Assembly: GCF_004137765.1 (NCBI RefSeq)
Contig: NZ_NOIS01000002.1
Location: 671,508-735,507, forward strand
Direction of reading: 5' to 3'
DNA from: Rothia uropygialis
GTDB lineage: Bacteria; Actinomycetota; Actinomycetes; Actinomycetales; Micrococcaceae
Length of the DNA stretch: 64,000 nt
In this document: in pieces, positions 25,205 to 34,223 of the stretch
How positions within the stretch are numbered: the first letter of the stretch is position 1
How the letters are laid out: each line of letters begins with the position of its first letter
The notes under the pieces: model-generated
What the model was told of the DNA's origin: nothing
What the model saw: only the letters and a program-made list of their open reading frames with translations
Database searches by the model: none
Position numbers and translations under genes: made by a program

Positions 25205-26767
25205 CTACCGCCGTCCTGTGCCCTTGCTGTCCCTGCCCAGTGACCGACGCTCGCGCACGCGCATCGAAATCTCCAGCGGAGTGCCTTCAAAATCGAAGGT
25301 CTCACGCAGGCGACGGATGATGAACCGACGGTACCCCGGATCCAAGAACCCGGTCGTGAACAGGACGAACTTCGGCGGCCGCGAGGATACCTGGGTTCCG
25401 AAGAGAATGCGTGGCTGCTTGCCTCCGCGCAACGGGTGCGGGTGCGCGGCAACGATCTCGCCGAGGAAAGCGTTCAACCGACCGGTCGGAATACGTGAAT
25501 CCCACGCATCCAGCGACTTGAGCAGGGCCGGAACCATCTTGTCCTTGTGCCAGCCGGTCTTCGCCGAAATATTGACCCGCGGCGCCCAAGCAACGTGGGC
25601 GAGGTCGCGGTCGATCTCCCGTTCCAGCTCGTCGCGGCGATCCTCGTCCAACGTGTCCCATTTGTTGAAGACCAGAACCATCGCACGTCCCGAATCGATC
25701 GCGAGCTGAAGAATCCGTACGTCCTGCTCGGAAAGCGGTTCGGAAACATCGAGCATGACCAGCGCAACCTCGGAACGTTCCAGTGCCGTCTGTGTTCGCA
25801 ACGACGCGTAGAACTCCGCGCCCTTGGCCATGTGCTGACGGCGTCGAATGCCCGCTGTGTCCACGAACCGGAACGGATGTCCGCCCAACTCGATCATTTC
25901 GTCCACCGGATCACGGGTCGTCCCGGCGATGTCGTTGACGACCGCCCGGTCCTCCCCCGCGAGCTTATTCAGCAACGACGACTTGCCCACGTTGGGTCGA
26001 CCAATGATCGCCACGCGCCGCGGGCCCTCGTAATCTTCGGGTTGGGCATATTTCGAGTGCTCCGGCATGATCTTGAGCAGCTCGTCCAGCATGTCCGCAA
26101 TTCCGCGGCCATGCACGCCGGAGATCGGGTGCGGCTCCCCTAGGCCGAGGCTCCACAATGCGGCGGCCTCGGGCTCCTGATAGGAGTCGTCGATCTTGTT
26201 GGCGGCCAGCAGGATCGGCTTCTTGACGCGCCGGAGCATCTGCACGATCGCCTCGTCCATGTTGGTAATGCCCACCAGGGCGTCCACCACCAGGACGACG
26301 ACGTCGGCATGCGCCACGGCGATCTCCGCCTGAGCAGCGACCTGGGCATCAATTCCCTTGGCATCGGATTCCCACCCACCGGTATCGACCAGGGTGAAGT
26401 TCTTGCCACTCCACTCGGCCTTGTAGGACACGCGGTCGCGCGTCACCCCCGGCTTGTCCTCGACGACGGCCTCGCGTCTTCCGAGGATGCGGTTGATCAC
26501 CGTGGACTTGCCCACATTGGGCCTCCCCACGATGGCGACCACCGGATCGGGTTCGCTGCTCGGTTCCACTCCGACGTCGAAACCCCACTCGAGCAGCAGG
26601 TTTCGGTCTTCTTCCTCGAGCTCGTATTCTTCGAGGCCTGCTCGGAGCGCTTCCGCGCGCTTCTCGGCTTCGTCGTCGTCCAGGTTGGCGAGGTATTCCT
26701 CGACCTGGTCGTCTTCACCCGAGCCGCCGAGGTACTTCTCCTCGTACTCGTCGTGCATCTCAGTCAT
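25205..26767 (-). CDS. der: Ribosome biogenesis GTPase Der (EngA)
   Basis: A 520-residue double-GTPase required for 50S ribosome assembly. An acidic extension of about 75 residues ([20 protein letters not shown]) precedes G domain 1 with [19 protein letters not shown] and [11 protein letters not shown], and G domain 2 with [19 protein letters not shown] and [11 protein letters not shown]; a KH-like C-terminal domain ends in KGTGRR. ATG 26767 overlaps the cmk stop by 8 nt, so translation is coupled. The extension is usual in actinobacteria. It is the last gene of the parA-to-der operon. Confidence 0.96.
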   Translation of the reverse strand: MTEMHDEYEEKYLGGSGEDDQVEEYLANLDDDEAEKRAEALRAGLEEYELEEEDRNLLLEWGFDVGVEPSSEPDPVVAIVGRPNVGKSTVINRILGRREAVVEDKPGVTRDRVSYKAEWSGKNFTLVDTGGWESDAKGIDAQVAAQAEIAVAHADVVVLVVDALVGITNMDEAIVQMLRRVKKPILLAANKIDDSYQEPEAAALWSLGLGEPHPISGVHGRGIADMLDELLKIMPEHSKYAQPEDYEGPRRVAIIGRPNVGKSSLLNKLAGEDRAVVNDIAGTTRDPVDEMIELGGHPFRFVDTAGIRRRQHMAKGAEFYASLRTQTALERSEVALVMLDVSEPLSEQDVRILQLAIDSGRAMVLVFNKWDTLDEDRRDELEREIDRDLAHVAWAPRVNISAKTGWHKDKMVPALLKSLDAWDSRIPTGRLNAFLGEIVAAHPHPLRGGKQPRILFGTQVSSRPPKFVLFTTGFLDPGYRRFIIRRLRETFDFEGTPLEISMRVRERRSLGRDSKGTGRR

Positions 26768-27560
26768 TGTTGTCGCTCTTGTCGTTCTCTTCGTGGTGCT
26801 GCTCTGCCGTCGTCCGGATGACGTCGATGACTGCCTGCACCGTCTGGTCGAAGTCCAGCTCCGTCGAGTCCACCAGGGTGACTCCGTCAGCTGCTTCGGT
26901 GAAATTATTGACCTTGGAATCCGCCGCATCGCGCTGGACGACCTCAAGCTTCAACCGGTCCTCGTCCCCACTGGCACCGATCTGTTTGCCGCGGCGTTGC
27001 ATACGGACGTCCTCGCTCGCGGTCAACAGGATCCGCACCGAGGCATCGGGTGCGACGACGGTCGTGATGTCCCGCCCCTCGGCCACGATCCGACGCCCGT
27101 TGGCCACGATCTCCATGCGCTGACGCGCGATCAGTGCGTGGCGCGCCTTTTGGTTCTTGGCCACCGCGGATACTTTGTCGGTCACCTTCGATTCCCGGAT
27201 GGACTCCCTGATGTCGGTGCCGCCGACCATAATGGTTTCGACGATCGGGTCGGTGCCCATCTGCAGCTGGAAGTCGTTCGCGGCCTCCGCCACGGCGTCT
27301 TCATCATCCAGGTCCACGCCGGCTTCGAGGCACCACCACGTCAAAGCGCGGTACATCGCGCCGGTGTCCAAATACGCCAGCCCCAAGCGATTGGCGACTT
27401 CGCGAGAGACCGAGGATTTGCCCGACCCGGAAGGGCCGTCCACGGCTACGACGAGTTCGGACTTCCAGGCTTCTGTCTGGTCCTCGTGCTTGAACTGGGA
27501 CGCCGCGGGCTCGGCGGGTACTGCGGCCTCCTCGAGGGCCTCCTGATTATCTTGGCTCAC
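26760..27560 (-). CDS. cmk: Cytidylate kinase
   Basis: A 266-residue kinase that phosphorylates CMP and dCMP. The P-loop is [20 protein letters not shown] near residue 40, then [39 protein letters not shown] and the [21 protein letters not shown] segment (DITT) follow. It carries extra acidic residues before the P-loop ([14 protein letters not shown]). The GTG at 27560 is preferred because GGAGG lies 5 nt upstream; the ATG at 27572 lacks a site. The C-terminus overlaps der. Confidence 0.93.
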   Translation of the reverse strand: MSQDNQEALEEAAVPAEPAASQFKHEDQTEAWKSELVVAVDGPSGSGKSSVSREVANRLGLAYLDTGAMYRALTWWCLEAGVDLDDEDAVAEAANDFQLQMGTDPIVETIMVGGTDIRESIRESKVTDKVSAVAKNQKARHALIARQRMEIVANGRRIVAEGRDITTVVAPDASVRILLTASEDVRMQRRGKQIGASGDEDRLKLEVVQRDAADSKVNNFTEAADGVTLVDSTELDFDQTVQAVIDVIRTTAEQHHEENDKSDNND

Positions 27561-27608
27561 GGTGTCCTCCATGGGTTGTCATTGGCCCGGGGCCGGGCAC
27601 TGCAATCT

Positions 27609-28739
27609 TCACTCTGCGATCTTCCAGCCACGCTCGGTCAACTCCTGAACGAGATTTTCGCGCGCATTGGGAATCACGGATATCTCGACCATACCCACCG
27701 GTTGGCCTTGTGAGTGCTCCATTCGCATATCTTCGACGTTCACGCCGATTTCGCCGATCTCCGCGAGCAACCGAGCAATCTGGCCCGGGGTGTCATCGAC
27801 GAGGACCGTAAGGGCCGAAAACGCCTTGGGCGCCCCACCGTGCTTGCCCGGAATCCGCGCCACGCCGTCGTTGCCTTCGGTCATCAGCTCCGCAATGTCC
27901 AAGCGCGCGCCTTCGGCGGTCGGCGCCTCAAGGGTTGCGATGAGCCGGTTGAGGTCTTCCCGGACCCCGTACAGGGTCTCGACGACCGGGCGAGCATTCG
28001 CGGACAGGATCTGAACCCAGAGGCCGGGGTCCGAGCCCGCGATGCGTGTGGTGTCTCGGAGGCCCTGCCCGGCGAGGCTCAGCGACTCCAGAGGTGTCTC
28101 ACGCAGTCGAGAGGCCAACAGCGAGGACATGACCTGCGGTACGTGGGAGATCAACGCGACCGTCGAGTCGTGCTCTCGAACGTCCATGTAGGCGATATTC
28201 GATCCCAGATCCATGGCCAGCCCCCGAGCCAGGCGCACGGTTTCCTGGGCGACGCCGTCGTGTTCGCAAATGACCCACGGGCGGGACATGAACAGCTCAC
28301 CACGCGCCGCGACCGGACCGGATTTCTCCCGCCCGGACATCGGATGCGTGCCGATATAGCGACTCAAATCCGCACCCGTGTCCTTCAGCGCCAGAAGAAT
28401 CGGTTCCTTGACGGAAGCGATGTCTGCGACCACAGCATTCGGGTAATCGACGAGAGCTCGGGCCACGGTCGACGCCGTGACATCGGGTGGGGTCGCGACG
28501 ACGACCAGTTGCGGGTCGATCTCCTCACGCGCTCCGGCCTCCCCCGCTTGAGCGACCAAGCGGGCCAGCGAGCGGCCGGCGCCGATGTCCTCGGCGACGG
28601 CCTCTGTGGTCGGCGAGATATCGGAAACCCATGTCTCGACGCCCTGCAAGGAAAGGCCCAGGCCTACGGAAGCTCCGAGTAAGCCGGACCCGATCACCAG
28701 GACCGGCCCGGAGACTGTGGCGGACGAGTTCTGTCCCAT
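27609..28739 (-). CDS. tyrA: Prephenate dehydrogenase with C-terminal ACT domain
   Basis: A 376-residue enzyme that oxidises prephenate to 4-hydroxyphenylpyruvate for tyrosine. The Rossmann motif is VLVIGSGLLGASVGLGLSLQ at 13-32, the substrate site THPMSGREKSGPVAARG near 135-150 and the helical domain with ALISHVPQVMSSLLA near 195. An ACT domain covers about 300-375 (ALTVLVDDTPGQIARLLAEI, GVNVEDMRME) and probably binds tyrosine as a feedback inhibitor. Only 2 bp separate it from the preceding rRNA pseudouridine synthase gene, and cmk begins 48 bp further on. Confidence 0.93.
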   Translation of the reverse strand: MGQNSSATVSGPVLVIGSGLLGASVGLGLSLQGVETWVSDISPTTEAVAEDIGAGRSLARLVAQAGEAGAREEIDPQLVVVATPPDVTASTVARALVDYPNAVVADIASVKEPILLALKDTGADLSRYIGTHPMSGREKSGPVAARGELFMSRPWVICEHDGVAQETVRLARGLAMDLGSNIAYMDVREHDSTVALISHVPQVMSSLLASRLRETPLESLSLAGQGLRDTTRIAGSDPGLWVQILSANARPVVETLYGVREDLNRLIATLEAPTAEGARLDIAELMTEGNDGVARIPGKHGGAPKAFSALTVLVDDTPGQIARLLAEIGEIGVNVEDMRMEHSQGQPVGMVEISVIPNARENLVQELTERGWKIAE

Positions 28740-28741
28740 GG

Positions 28742-29821
28742 TCAGAGGCCTACCGAGGAAAGGAGTGCACCGATCTCGACCTTGGACAGGTTGCGGATGG
28801 TGCCCTGCTTCTGGGAGCCGATGCGGACGGGCCCCATTTCGGTGCGGACGAGCTTCTCCACAGGGTGGCCGACGGCGTCGAACAAGCGACGGACAATACG
28901 GTTCTTTCCCGAGTGGATCGTGACCTCGACCAGCAAGTGGCCGGGTGTGGAATCCACGAGCGCGAAGTCGTCCACACGGGCGACGCCGTCCTCGAGGCGA
29001 ATGCCTTTCTTCATCTCTTGGCCGACGCCATGTTCCATCGGACCTCGCACCTGAACGAGGTACTTCTTCGGTACTTCGTAGGAGGGGTGCGTCAACCGGT
29101 TGGCGAGCTCCCCGTCGTTGGTCAGCAGCAACAGGCCTTCGGTCGCGACGTCAAGGCGTCCGACATGGAAGATGCGTTCCTTGCGCTGCGGATTGAGGTA
29201 ATCCGAAATACACGGCCGTCCCTCCGGATCCTCCATGGTGGCGATGACACCTTCGGGCTTGTTGAAGGCGTAGTAGACCTTGGAGTCGTCCGTCTGAATG
29301 GTCACGCCATCGACCTGAATGTGCGACTTGCGCGGATCCACCCGGACGCCGAGCTCGGTAATGACCTCGTCGTCAACCACGACGCGGCCCTCGGTGATCA
29401 TCATTTCGCACACACGCCGGGAGGCGACGCCGGCCTGAGCCATGAGCTTCTGGAGGCGAACACCTTCGCGGTCGTACACGTCCAAGCGGTCGACCGGCGC
29501 AGCGCGGGGACGACGGGGGCGGTGCGGGCCTTTGTACTCGTGTTCGGGACGGTATTCGCCACGCTCACGCGCGAAGATCTTCCCTGCTTGGCCCTTGCGC
29601 GGCTTGAACTTCTTGGAGTCCGACCTGTTGGCTCCCGATTTCACGGTCGGCTTCTGGGAGCGACCTGCGGCTCCGGGGCGGCCGAGGCTCTTGGGGCCCT
29701 TGTTGTTCTTGGGGTTCTTGGACGCACCACCGCGCGCAGAGGGCTTCCCCTGCTGTCCTCGCGAGGTTCCGCGCGAGGAATTGCTGCCGGTGTTCTGACG
29801 TCCCGTCGATCGATTGGCCAT
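28742..29821 (-). CDS. rluB: rRNA pseudouridine synthase (RluB/RsuA family)
   Basis: A 359-residue enzyme. A 110-residue, Ser/Arg/Lys/Gly-rich N-tail (NSSRGTSRGQQGKPSARGG, then DSKKFKPRKGQAGKI), predicted disordered and rRNA-binding, precedes an S4 domain (VRLQKLMAQAGVASRRVCEM). The catalytic Asp is in HVGRLDVATEGLLLLTNDG, followed by LTHPSYEVPKKYLVQVRG. It isomerises a uridine of 23S rRNA, by analogy with RluB at the equivalent of U2605. ATG 29821 starts the tail. The tail is longer than in Proteobacteria but common in Micrococcales. Confidence 0.92.
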   Translation of the reverse strand: MANRSTGRQNTGSNSSRGTSRGQQGKPSARGGASKNPKNNKGPKSLGRPGAAGRSQKPTVKSGANRSDSKKFKPRKGQAGKIFARERGEYRPEHEYKGPHRPRRPRAAPVDRLDVYDREGVRLQKLMAQAGVASRRVCEMMITEGRVVVDDEVITELGVRVDPRKSHIQVDGVTIQTDDSKVYYAFNKPEGVIATMEDPEGRPCISDYLNPQRKERIFHVGRLDVATEGLLLLTNDGELANRLTHPSYEVPKKYLVQVRGPMEHGVGQEMKKGIRLEDGVARVDDFALVDSTPGHLLVEVTIHSGKNRIVRRLFDAVGHPVEKLVRTEMGPVRIGSQKQGTIRNLSKVEIGALLSSVGL

Positions 29822-29896
29822 AATTCATACTTTCGGTGGTGGTTATGCAGTTCTTTGGTTCGCGGCGCAACCGGTGGATTCCGGCGGCACCGCTGG

Positions 29897-30616
29897 TCAG
29901 CGGCCCTTCAGCCGCTGCTCGTACTCCCCGATGTCTTCCACGTCCGGAAGATACGGTGAGATCTTGGGCAGGTCCTCCAAGGACTCCAACCCTATTTTCT
30001 CGAGGAACATCGGAGTCGTCACGTACAAAATGGAACCGGATTCCCCCGGTTCCTCGTCTTCGGTGATGAGCCCCCTGGTTTTGAGGGTCCGCACGACGCC
30101 GTCCACGTTCACTCCTCGAATCGATGAAACCCTGGCGCGTGAAACCGGTTGGCGATATGCGATGACCGCAAGGGTCTCCAAAGCCGCTTGCGACAGTTTG
30201 GAGGTTTGTCCCTCGAGGATGAAACGCGATACCCAAGGCGCGAATTCCGTGCGGGCGTAGAGGCGCCAGCCTCCGCCCACGCGCCGCAGTTCCATGCCGC
30301 GCGGTTCCCTCGGTCGGAGATTTCCGGTTAAGGGGGCTTGCTCGTTGGCCTGGTCATTGGAGGATCCGGCGACATCGGCCACGAACGTATCAGTATACCC
30401 GTCGTAATCGCGGGCGAGCTCGTCCAGGGCCCGTTCGACGCTTTTGACAGGGACGAGCAAGGCTTCGGCCAGTTCGAATTCGTTGACGGAAGACTCCGCG
30501 ACCATGAGTATCGCCTCGACCGCTGCCTTGATTCCGCCCGGCATGAGGTCCACGCGACCGGGGGCAGGGGCGTCCGTGGGCGAGGTCGCAGGGTCGTGAT
30601 CTGTGAGTTCGCTCAT
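29897..30616 (-). CDS. scpB: Segregation and condensation protein B
   Basis: A 239-residue kleisin partner of the SMC complex. The tandem winged-helix core has KAAVEAILMVAESSVNEFELAE, the LSQAALETLAVIAYRQPVSR motif near 150 that defines the family, and IRGVNVDGVVRTLKTRGLI. An acidic insert between the two halves (GSSNDQANEQAP) is notable. ATG 30616 overlaps the scpA stop (ATGA), so the two are cotranslated. The SMC-ScpAB ring compacts and segregates the chromosome. Confidence 0.94.
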   Translation of the reverse strand: MSELTDHDPATSPTDAPAPGRVDLMPGGIKAAVEAILMVAESSVNEFELAEALLVPVKSVERALDELARDYDGYTDTFVADVAGSSNDQANEQAPLTGNLRPREPRGMELRRVGGGWRLYARTEFAPWVSRFILEGQTSKLSQAALETLAVIAYRQPVSRARVSSIRGVNVDGVVRTLKTRGLITEDEEPGESGSILYVTTPMFLEKIGLESLEDLPKISPYLPDVEDIGEYEQRLKGR

Positions 30617-31536
30617 GAGGTCTCCTCTCCCGTGTATTCGTCGTCCGCGAGTCGGGCCGCGCTCCATTCGGAGTCGGTTCCGACCCAACTCACGGTAAGT
30701 TCCTCCAGCGGCCCTTCTTGAGCGAAGCCGACGACGCGGTCGCGGTACATTTCCAAAAGTGCCAGGAACCGAACCACAACCACGAGCATGTCCTCGGCGT
30801 CCGCGACGAGGTGCGTGAAGGTTGCCGGGGTTCCGTCCATGATGTGCGCTGCGATATGTTCGGCTTCTTCACGGACCGTGACTCGCGCACCGTGGAGGTG
30901 GTCCAGGCCAACTTCGGTCGATTCTTCGGTTTTGGGGCGCATCGCTTTTTCGGCGATTTCCGCGAGCCGCTCGGGCGTCGTCGTGAAAATGAGCTCCGGA
31001 AGGAGATTCGCGAATTCGGGTTGGAGTCCCCCAGGCCGAGGAAAACGGCTGCTCTCGGCCTCCATGCGTTCGGCCAATATGTGCGAGACGTCTTTGAAGG
31101 CCTTGTACTGCAGGAGCCGGGCGAAGAGAAGATCCCGGGCCTCGAGCATCGCGATATCTTCTTCGTCCTCGACCTCGCCGGCGGGAAGAAGCCGCGCGGC
31201 TTTGAGATCAAGCAGAGTCGCCGCGATTACGAGGAATTCGCTCGCCTCATCGAGGGCTTTCTCCAACCCGGTATCCCGAAGGGCACGAACATAGCCAATG
31301 AACTCGTCCGTCACGGCAGCGATCGCGACCTCGGTGATGTCCATTTCACGCTTCGAAATCATCGAGAGCAGAACCTCGAAAGGGCCTGCGAAATTCTCCA
31401 GGGACACCGCGAACCCTGCGCCCGTTGATATTTCGGGGGCCGGGTCCGGAACGACGTCGCCGGATTTTCCTCCCGGAAAAACGTCGCCCTGTTCCGTCTC
31501 GGGGTCGGTCTGAACCCTCGAGGGGGTCGGTCTCAG
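30613..31536 (-). CDS. scpA: Segregation and condensation protein A
   Basis: A 307-residue kleisin of the SMC complex. The conserved N-terminus is VSLENFAGPFEVLLSMISKR, then MDITEVAIAAVTDEFIGYVR and ASEFLVIAATLLDLKAARLL; the C-terminal winged helix binds SMC (THLVADAEDMLVVVVRFLAL). The start is unusual: no ATG, GTG or TTG exists between the parA stop and residue 46. A CTG at 31536 overlaps the parA stop as CTGA and has AGGAGG six bases upstream, so I use it. The other option is the GTG before SLENF, at roughly 31401, with only a weak site. Translational coupling with parA is likely. Confidence 0.85.
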   Translation of the reverse strand: MRPTPSRVQTDPETEQGDVFPGGKSGDVVPDPAPEISTGAGFAVSLENFAGPFEVLLSMISKREMDITEVAIAAVTDEFIGYVRALRDTGLEKALDEASEFLVIAATLLDLKAARLLPAGEVEDEEDIAMLEARDLLFARLLQYKAFKDVSHILAERMEAESSRFPRPGGLQPEFANLLPELIFTTTPERLAEIAEKAMRPKTEESTEVGLDHLHGARVTVREEAEHIAAHIMDGTPATFTHLVADAEDMLVVVVRFLALLEMYRDRVVGFAQEGPLEELTVSWVGTDSEWSAARLADDEYTGEETS

Positions 31537-32396
31537 CGAGATCCTCCTCGACTGATAAGCTCCTTCGCGAGTTCCCGGTAGGCAACCGAACCGGTGTGCG
31601 TCGGGGCGTAACTGAGAATCGGCTCCGCGGAAACCGTCGCGTCCGGGAACTTGACCGTGCGCTTGATCACGGTGTCGAAGACCTTGTCGCCAAAAGCATC
31701 GATGATGCGGGCAATGACCTCCTTGGAGTGCAACGTGCGCGAATCGAACATCGTGGCCAGCACACCGTCGATCTGAAGGTCGGGATTCAAACGATCTTGG
31801 ACCTTCTCGATCGAGTCGACGAGCAGGGCTACCGCGCGCAGCGCGAAGAATTCGCAAATCAGCGGAATGATGACGCCGTCGGCCGCGGTCAACGCGTTGA
31901 CGGTCAAAAGACCTAGCGAAGGCTGGCAGTCGATCAGGATGACGTCGTACTCCTCCTTGAGCTTCGTCAGCGCGCTCGAGAGGACTTGCTCGCGGGCAAC
32001 CTCGTTGACGAGCTGAACCTCCGCGGCCGACAAGTCGATGTTGGCTGGCAGCAGGTCGATGTTCTCAAAGTCAGTGGTGCGCACGGCCTCGTGCACCTCG
32101 ACCTTGCGGTCCATCATCACGTTGTAGATCGTCGTATCCAGCTCGTGCGGGTTCACGCCAAATCCCGCGGACAGTGCGCCCTGGGGGTCAAAATCGACCA
32201 TGAGGACGCGACGGCCCAATTCTGCCAGCGCCGCACCCAAGTTAATCGTCGACGTCGTCTTCCCGACGCCGCCCTTCTGATTGACCATCGCGATGACGCG
32301 GGCCGGACCGTGTGAATCCAAGACGGCGGGTTCCGGGAACTGGCGGACGGGACGCCCGGTGGGGCCAAGTTCTGGTTCGGAGTTCTGAGTACTCAC
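31533..32396 (-). CDS. parA: ParA-family chromosome partitioning ATPase
   Basis: A 287-residue ATPase of the Soj/ParA type that moves DNA or other cargo over the nucleoid. The deviant Walker A is VIAMVNQKGGVGKTTSTINL near residue 45, A' is VLMVDFDPQGALSAGFGV, and the B motif is YDVILIDCQPSLGLLTVNAL. The C-terminus ends TGSVAYRELAKELISRGGS. No parB is adjacent; this second ParA of the scpAB operon is typical for actinobacteria. GTG 32396 has AAAGG upstream. It is the first gene of the parA-to-der operon. Confidence 0.92.
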   Translation of the reverse strand: MSTQNSEPELGPTGRPVRQFPEPAVLDSHGPARVIAMVNQKGGVGKTTSTINLGAALAELGRRVLMVDFDPQGALSAGFGVNPHELDTTIYNVMMDRKVEVHEAVRTTDFENIDLLPANIDLSAAEVQLVNEVAREQVLSSALTKLKEEYDVILIDCQPSLGLLTVNALTAADGVIIPLICEFFALRAVALLVDSIEKVQDRLNPDLQIDGVLATMFDSRTLHSKEVIARIIDAFGDKVFDTVIKRTVKFPDATVSAEPILSYAPTHTGSVAYRELAKELISRGGSR

Positions 32397-32500
32397 GCAC
32401 ACCTTTTCGAAATCGTTGGGCGGATAATAACTGCCCTTAACCCTACAACCCGCGCCCGGTGGTGGGCGCGACGTACGACTCCGGCTGGCACAAAGAGTCG

Positions 32501-32553
32501 AGGTGGCACTCACGAGCGGTCCGGAATGCGGATACCGCGCGTCAGTGCCACCT
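32501..32553. terminator. Long imperfect hairpin behind dctA
   Basis: AGGTGGCACT and AGTGCCACCT, and inside them GCGGT/ACCGC, pair with only single symmetrical mismatches. It lies 26 bp past the dctA stop and 100 bp before parA. No T run follows. It may also be a structured boundary of the metabolic insert. Confidence 0.55.
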
Positions 32554-32578
32554 TGCAAGGGGCAAAATCCCTGGAGCC

Positions 32579-34006
32579 TTATTGCTCCTGAATCGTCGTT
32601 CGCGAGGAATCCTCCGGGACGGTCTGCATCTGCTTGGTAGGAGATTTCTGGGCGACCGCATGGTCCACGTGCTGGTCCCCATGCAGTTCCCCACCCATGG
32701 TGGATTCGTCGAATTTGAGCTCACCGTTGAGGACCTTGTGAACTCGTTCCATGTCGACTTCGTGCGACCATTTGCCCATGAGCAATGCGGCCACCGCGTT
32801 GCCGGTGAAGTTGGTCAGGGCACGTGCCTCGGACATGAAGCGGTCGATGCCGACGATCATGCCGACACCGTCCACCAGGTCGGGACGATGGGATTGGAGC
32901 CCTCCGGCGAGGGTTGCGATGCCGGCGCCGGACACGCCCGCCGCACCCTTGGAGGCAATGATCATGAAGATCAACAGGGAAATCTGCTCGCCCAACTGAA
33001 GAGGCTTGCCCATCGCGTCGGATACGAAGATCGAGGCCATGGTCAGGTAGATCGCGGTGCCGTCCAAGTTGAAGGAATAACCGGTCGGGACCACGATGCC
33101 GACTACGGGCTTGGACACGCCGACGTGTTCCATTTTGGCGATCAGACGAGGCAATGCGGCCTCGGAGGACGAGGTCGAGAAGATCAACAAGTACTCGCGA
33201 GCGAGGTACTTGATGAGCTTGAGGATGTTGACTCCGGTCGCGAGCTTCAGGAGAGCGCCCAGGATGACGACGATGAACAGAATGCAGGTCACGTAGAAGC
33301 CGAGCATCAGGATGGCCATCTGCCCCACCGCTTGGAGGCCGGTTGCCCCGACGACGGCCGCGATCGCTCCGAAGGCGCCCAACGGGGCAACCCACATGAT
33401 CATCATGAGCAGACGGAACACGAGGGCCTGCATGTAGGTGATGAATTTGAGGATCGGCTTGCCCGTGTCCCCCATCCGTTGCAACGCGAAGCCGACCAAG
33501 AGGGCGACCATGAGCGTCTGAAGAATATTTCCGGAGGTCAGGGACGAGAGAAGGGACTTCGGGATGATGCTGAGAATGAAGCCTGCGGCGCCGCCTCCGG
33601 CGGCCTCGCCTTCACCCGTACCTGCCGCGTCGGACGGGGGCTTATATCCGGTGGGCTGATAGTTGAGCCCCTCGCCCGGGTGCAGGACGTTACCCACGAT
33701 CAACCCAATGGCAAGGGCGAAAGTGGACATGATCAAGAAGTAGACGATCGCCATGCCGCCAACTTTGCCGACCGTGGCGGCTTTGGCGATCGAACCGACT
33801 CCGAGCACGATCGTGCAGAAGATGACCGGCGAGATCATCATCGTAATGAGGGAGACGAATCCCGTCCCAATGGGTTTCAGGGCCTTCCCGAATTCGGGGG
33901 CCATGAGACCGACGAGGGCTCCGGCAATTACCGCCACGACGACGGAAACGTAGAGCATGTGCGTGCCGTCTTTGTACCACGGCTTCTTCGCTGTGGACTG
34001 GGCCAT
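32579..34006 (-). CDS. dctA: C4-dicarboxylate:cation symporter
   Basis: A 475-residue DAACS-family symporter for succinate, fumarate and malate. Helix 1 is HMLYVSVVVAVIAGALVGLM, the re-entrant loops are marked by FSTSSSEAALPRLIAKMEHV (serine-rich motif) near 280 and by GYSFNLDGTAIYLTMASIFV, and SKGAAGVSGAGIATLAGGL carries the second hairpin. A Gly/Ala-rich stretch between the helices about 180 (AAGTGEGEAAGGGAAGF) is longer than in E. coli. ATG 34006 has GGAAGGAG. It diverges from a DcuS/CitA-type two-component system, which is expected to induce it. Confidence 0.93.
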   Translation of the reverse strand: MAQSTAKKPWYKDGTHMLYVSVVVAVIAGALVGLMAPEFGKALKPIGTGFVSLITMMISPVIFCTIVLGVGSIAKAATVGKVGGMAIVYFLIMSTFALAIGLIVGNVLHPGEGLNYQPTGYKPPSDAAGTGEGEAAGGGAAGFILSIIPKSLLSSLTSGNILQTLMVALLVGFALQRMGDTGKPILKFITYMQALVFRLLMMIMWVAPLGAFGAIAAVVGATGLQAVGQMAILMLGFYVTCILFIVVILGALLKLATGVNILKLIKYLAREYLLIFSTSSSEAALPRLIAKMEHVGVSKPVVGIVVPTGYSFNLDGTAIYLTMASIFVSDAMGKPLQLGEQISLLIFMIIASKGAAGVSGAGIATLAGGLQSHRPDLVDGVGMIVGIDRFMSEARALTNFTGNAVAALLMGKWSHEVDMERVHKVLNGELKFDESTMGGELHGDQHVDHAVAQKSPTKQMQTVPEDSSRTTIQEQ

Positions 34007-34100
34007 GACGCTCTCCTTCCAGGTGTAAGTCATTGATGCTTCGCGTGCCGAGCGTGTGCCACGGCCGGTCGAAGGTATTCAAGAAGTATGGTGGTCTGAG

Positions 34101-34120
34101 CCACAATTCAATATTTGTGG
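34101..34120. promoter_or_regulatory. Candidate response-regulator operator between dctA and the kinase gene
   Basis: CCACAATTCAATATTTGTGG is a 20-bp inverted repeat (CCACAA/TTGTGG) 95 bp ahead of dctA. CitT/DcuR-type regulators bind AT-rich inverted repeats in such promoters, so it is a good candidate; binding is an inference. Confidence 0.5.
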
Positions 34121-34223
34121 TCATTAAGTTCTTGAGTTGCGCAAGACGGCAGATTCGCGCCATCGTAGCCCTCGCCCCGCCCGGAACTGCCGCCTCATCA
34201 AAATCTTGTGTTAAGGAGAAGCT

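Noticed and set aside
26454..29959. Long plus-strand frames opposite der, cmk, tyrA and rluB
   Set aside because: All are antisense to conserved operon genes and have no family resemblance.
32459..34036. 525-codon plus-strand reading frame
   Set aside because: Mirror of dctA; composition (His, Asp, Gly, Arg-rich) and lack of any domain show it to be an antisense shadow in GC-rich DNA.
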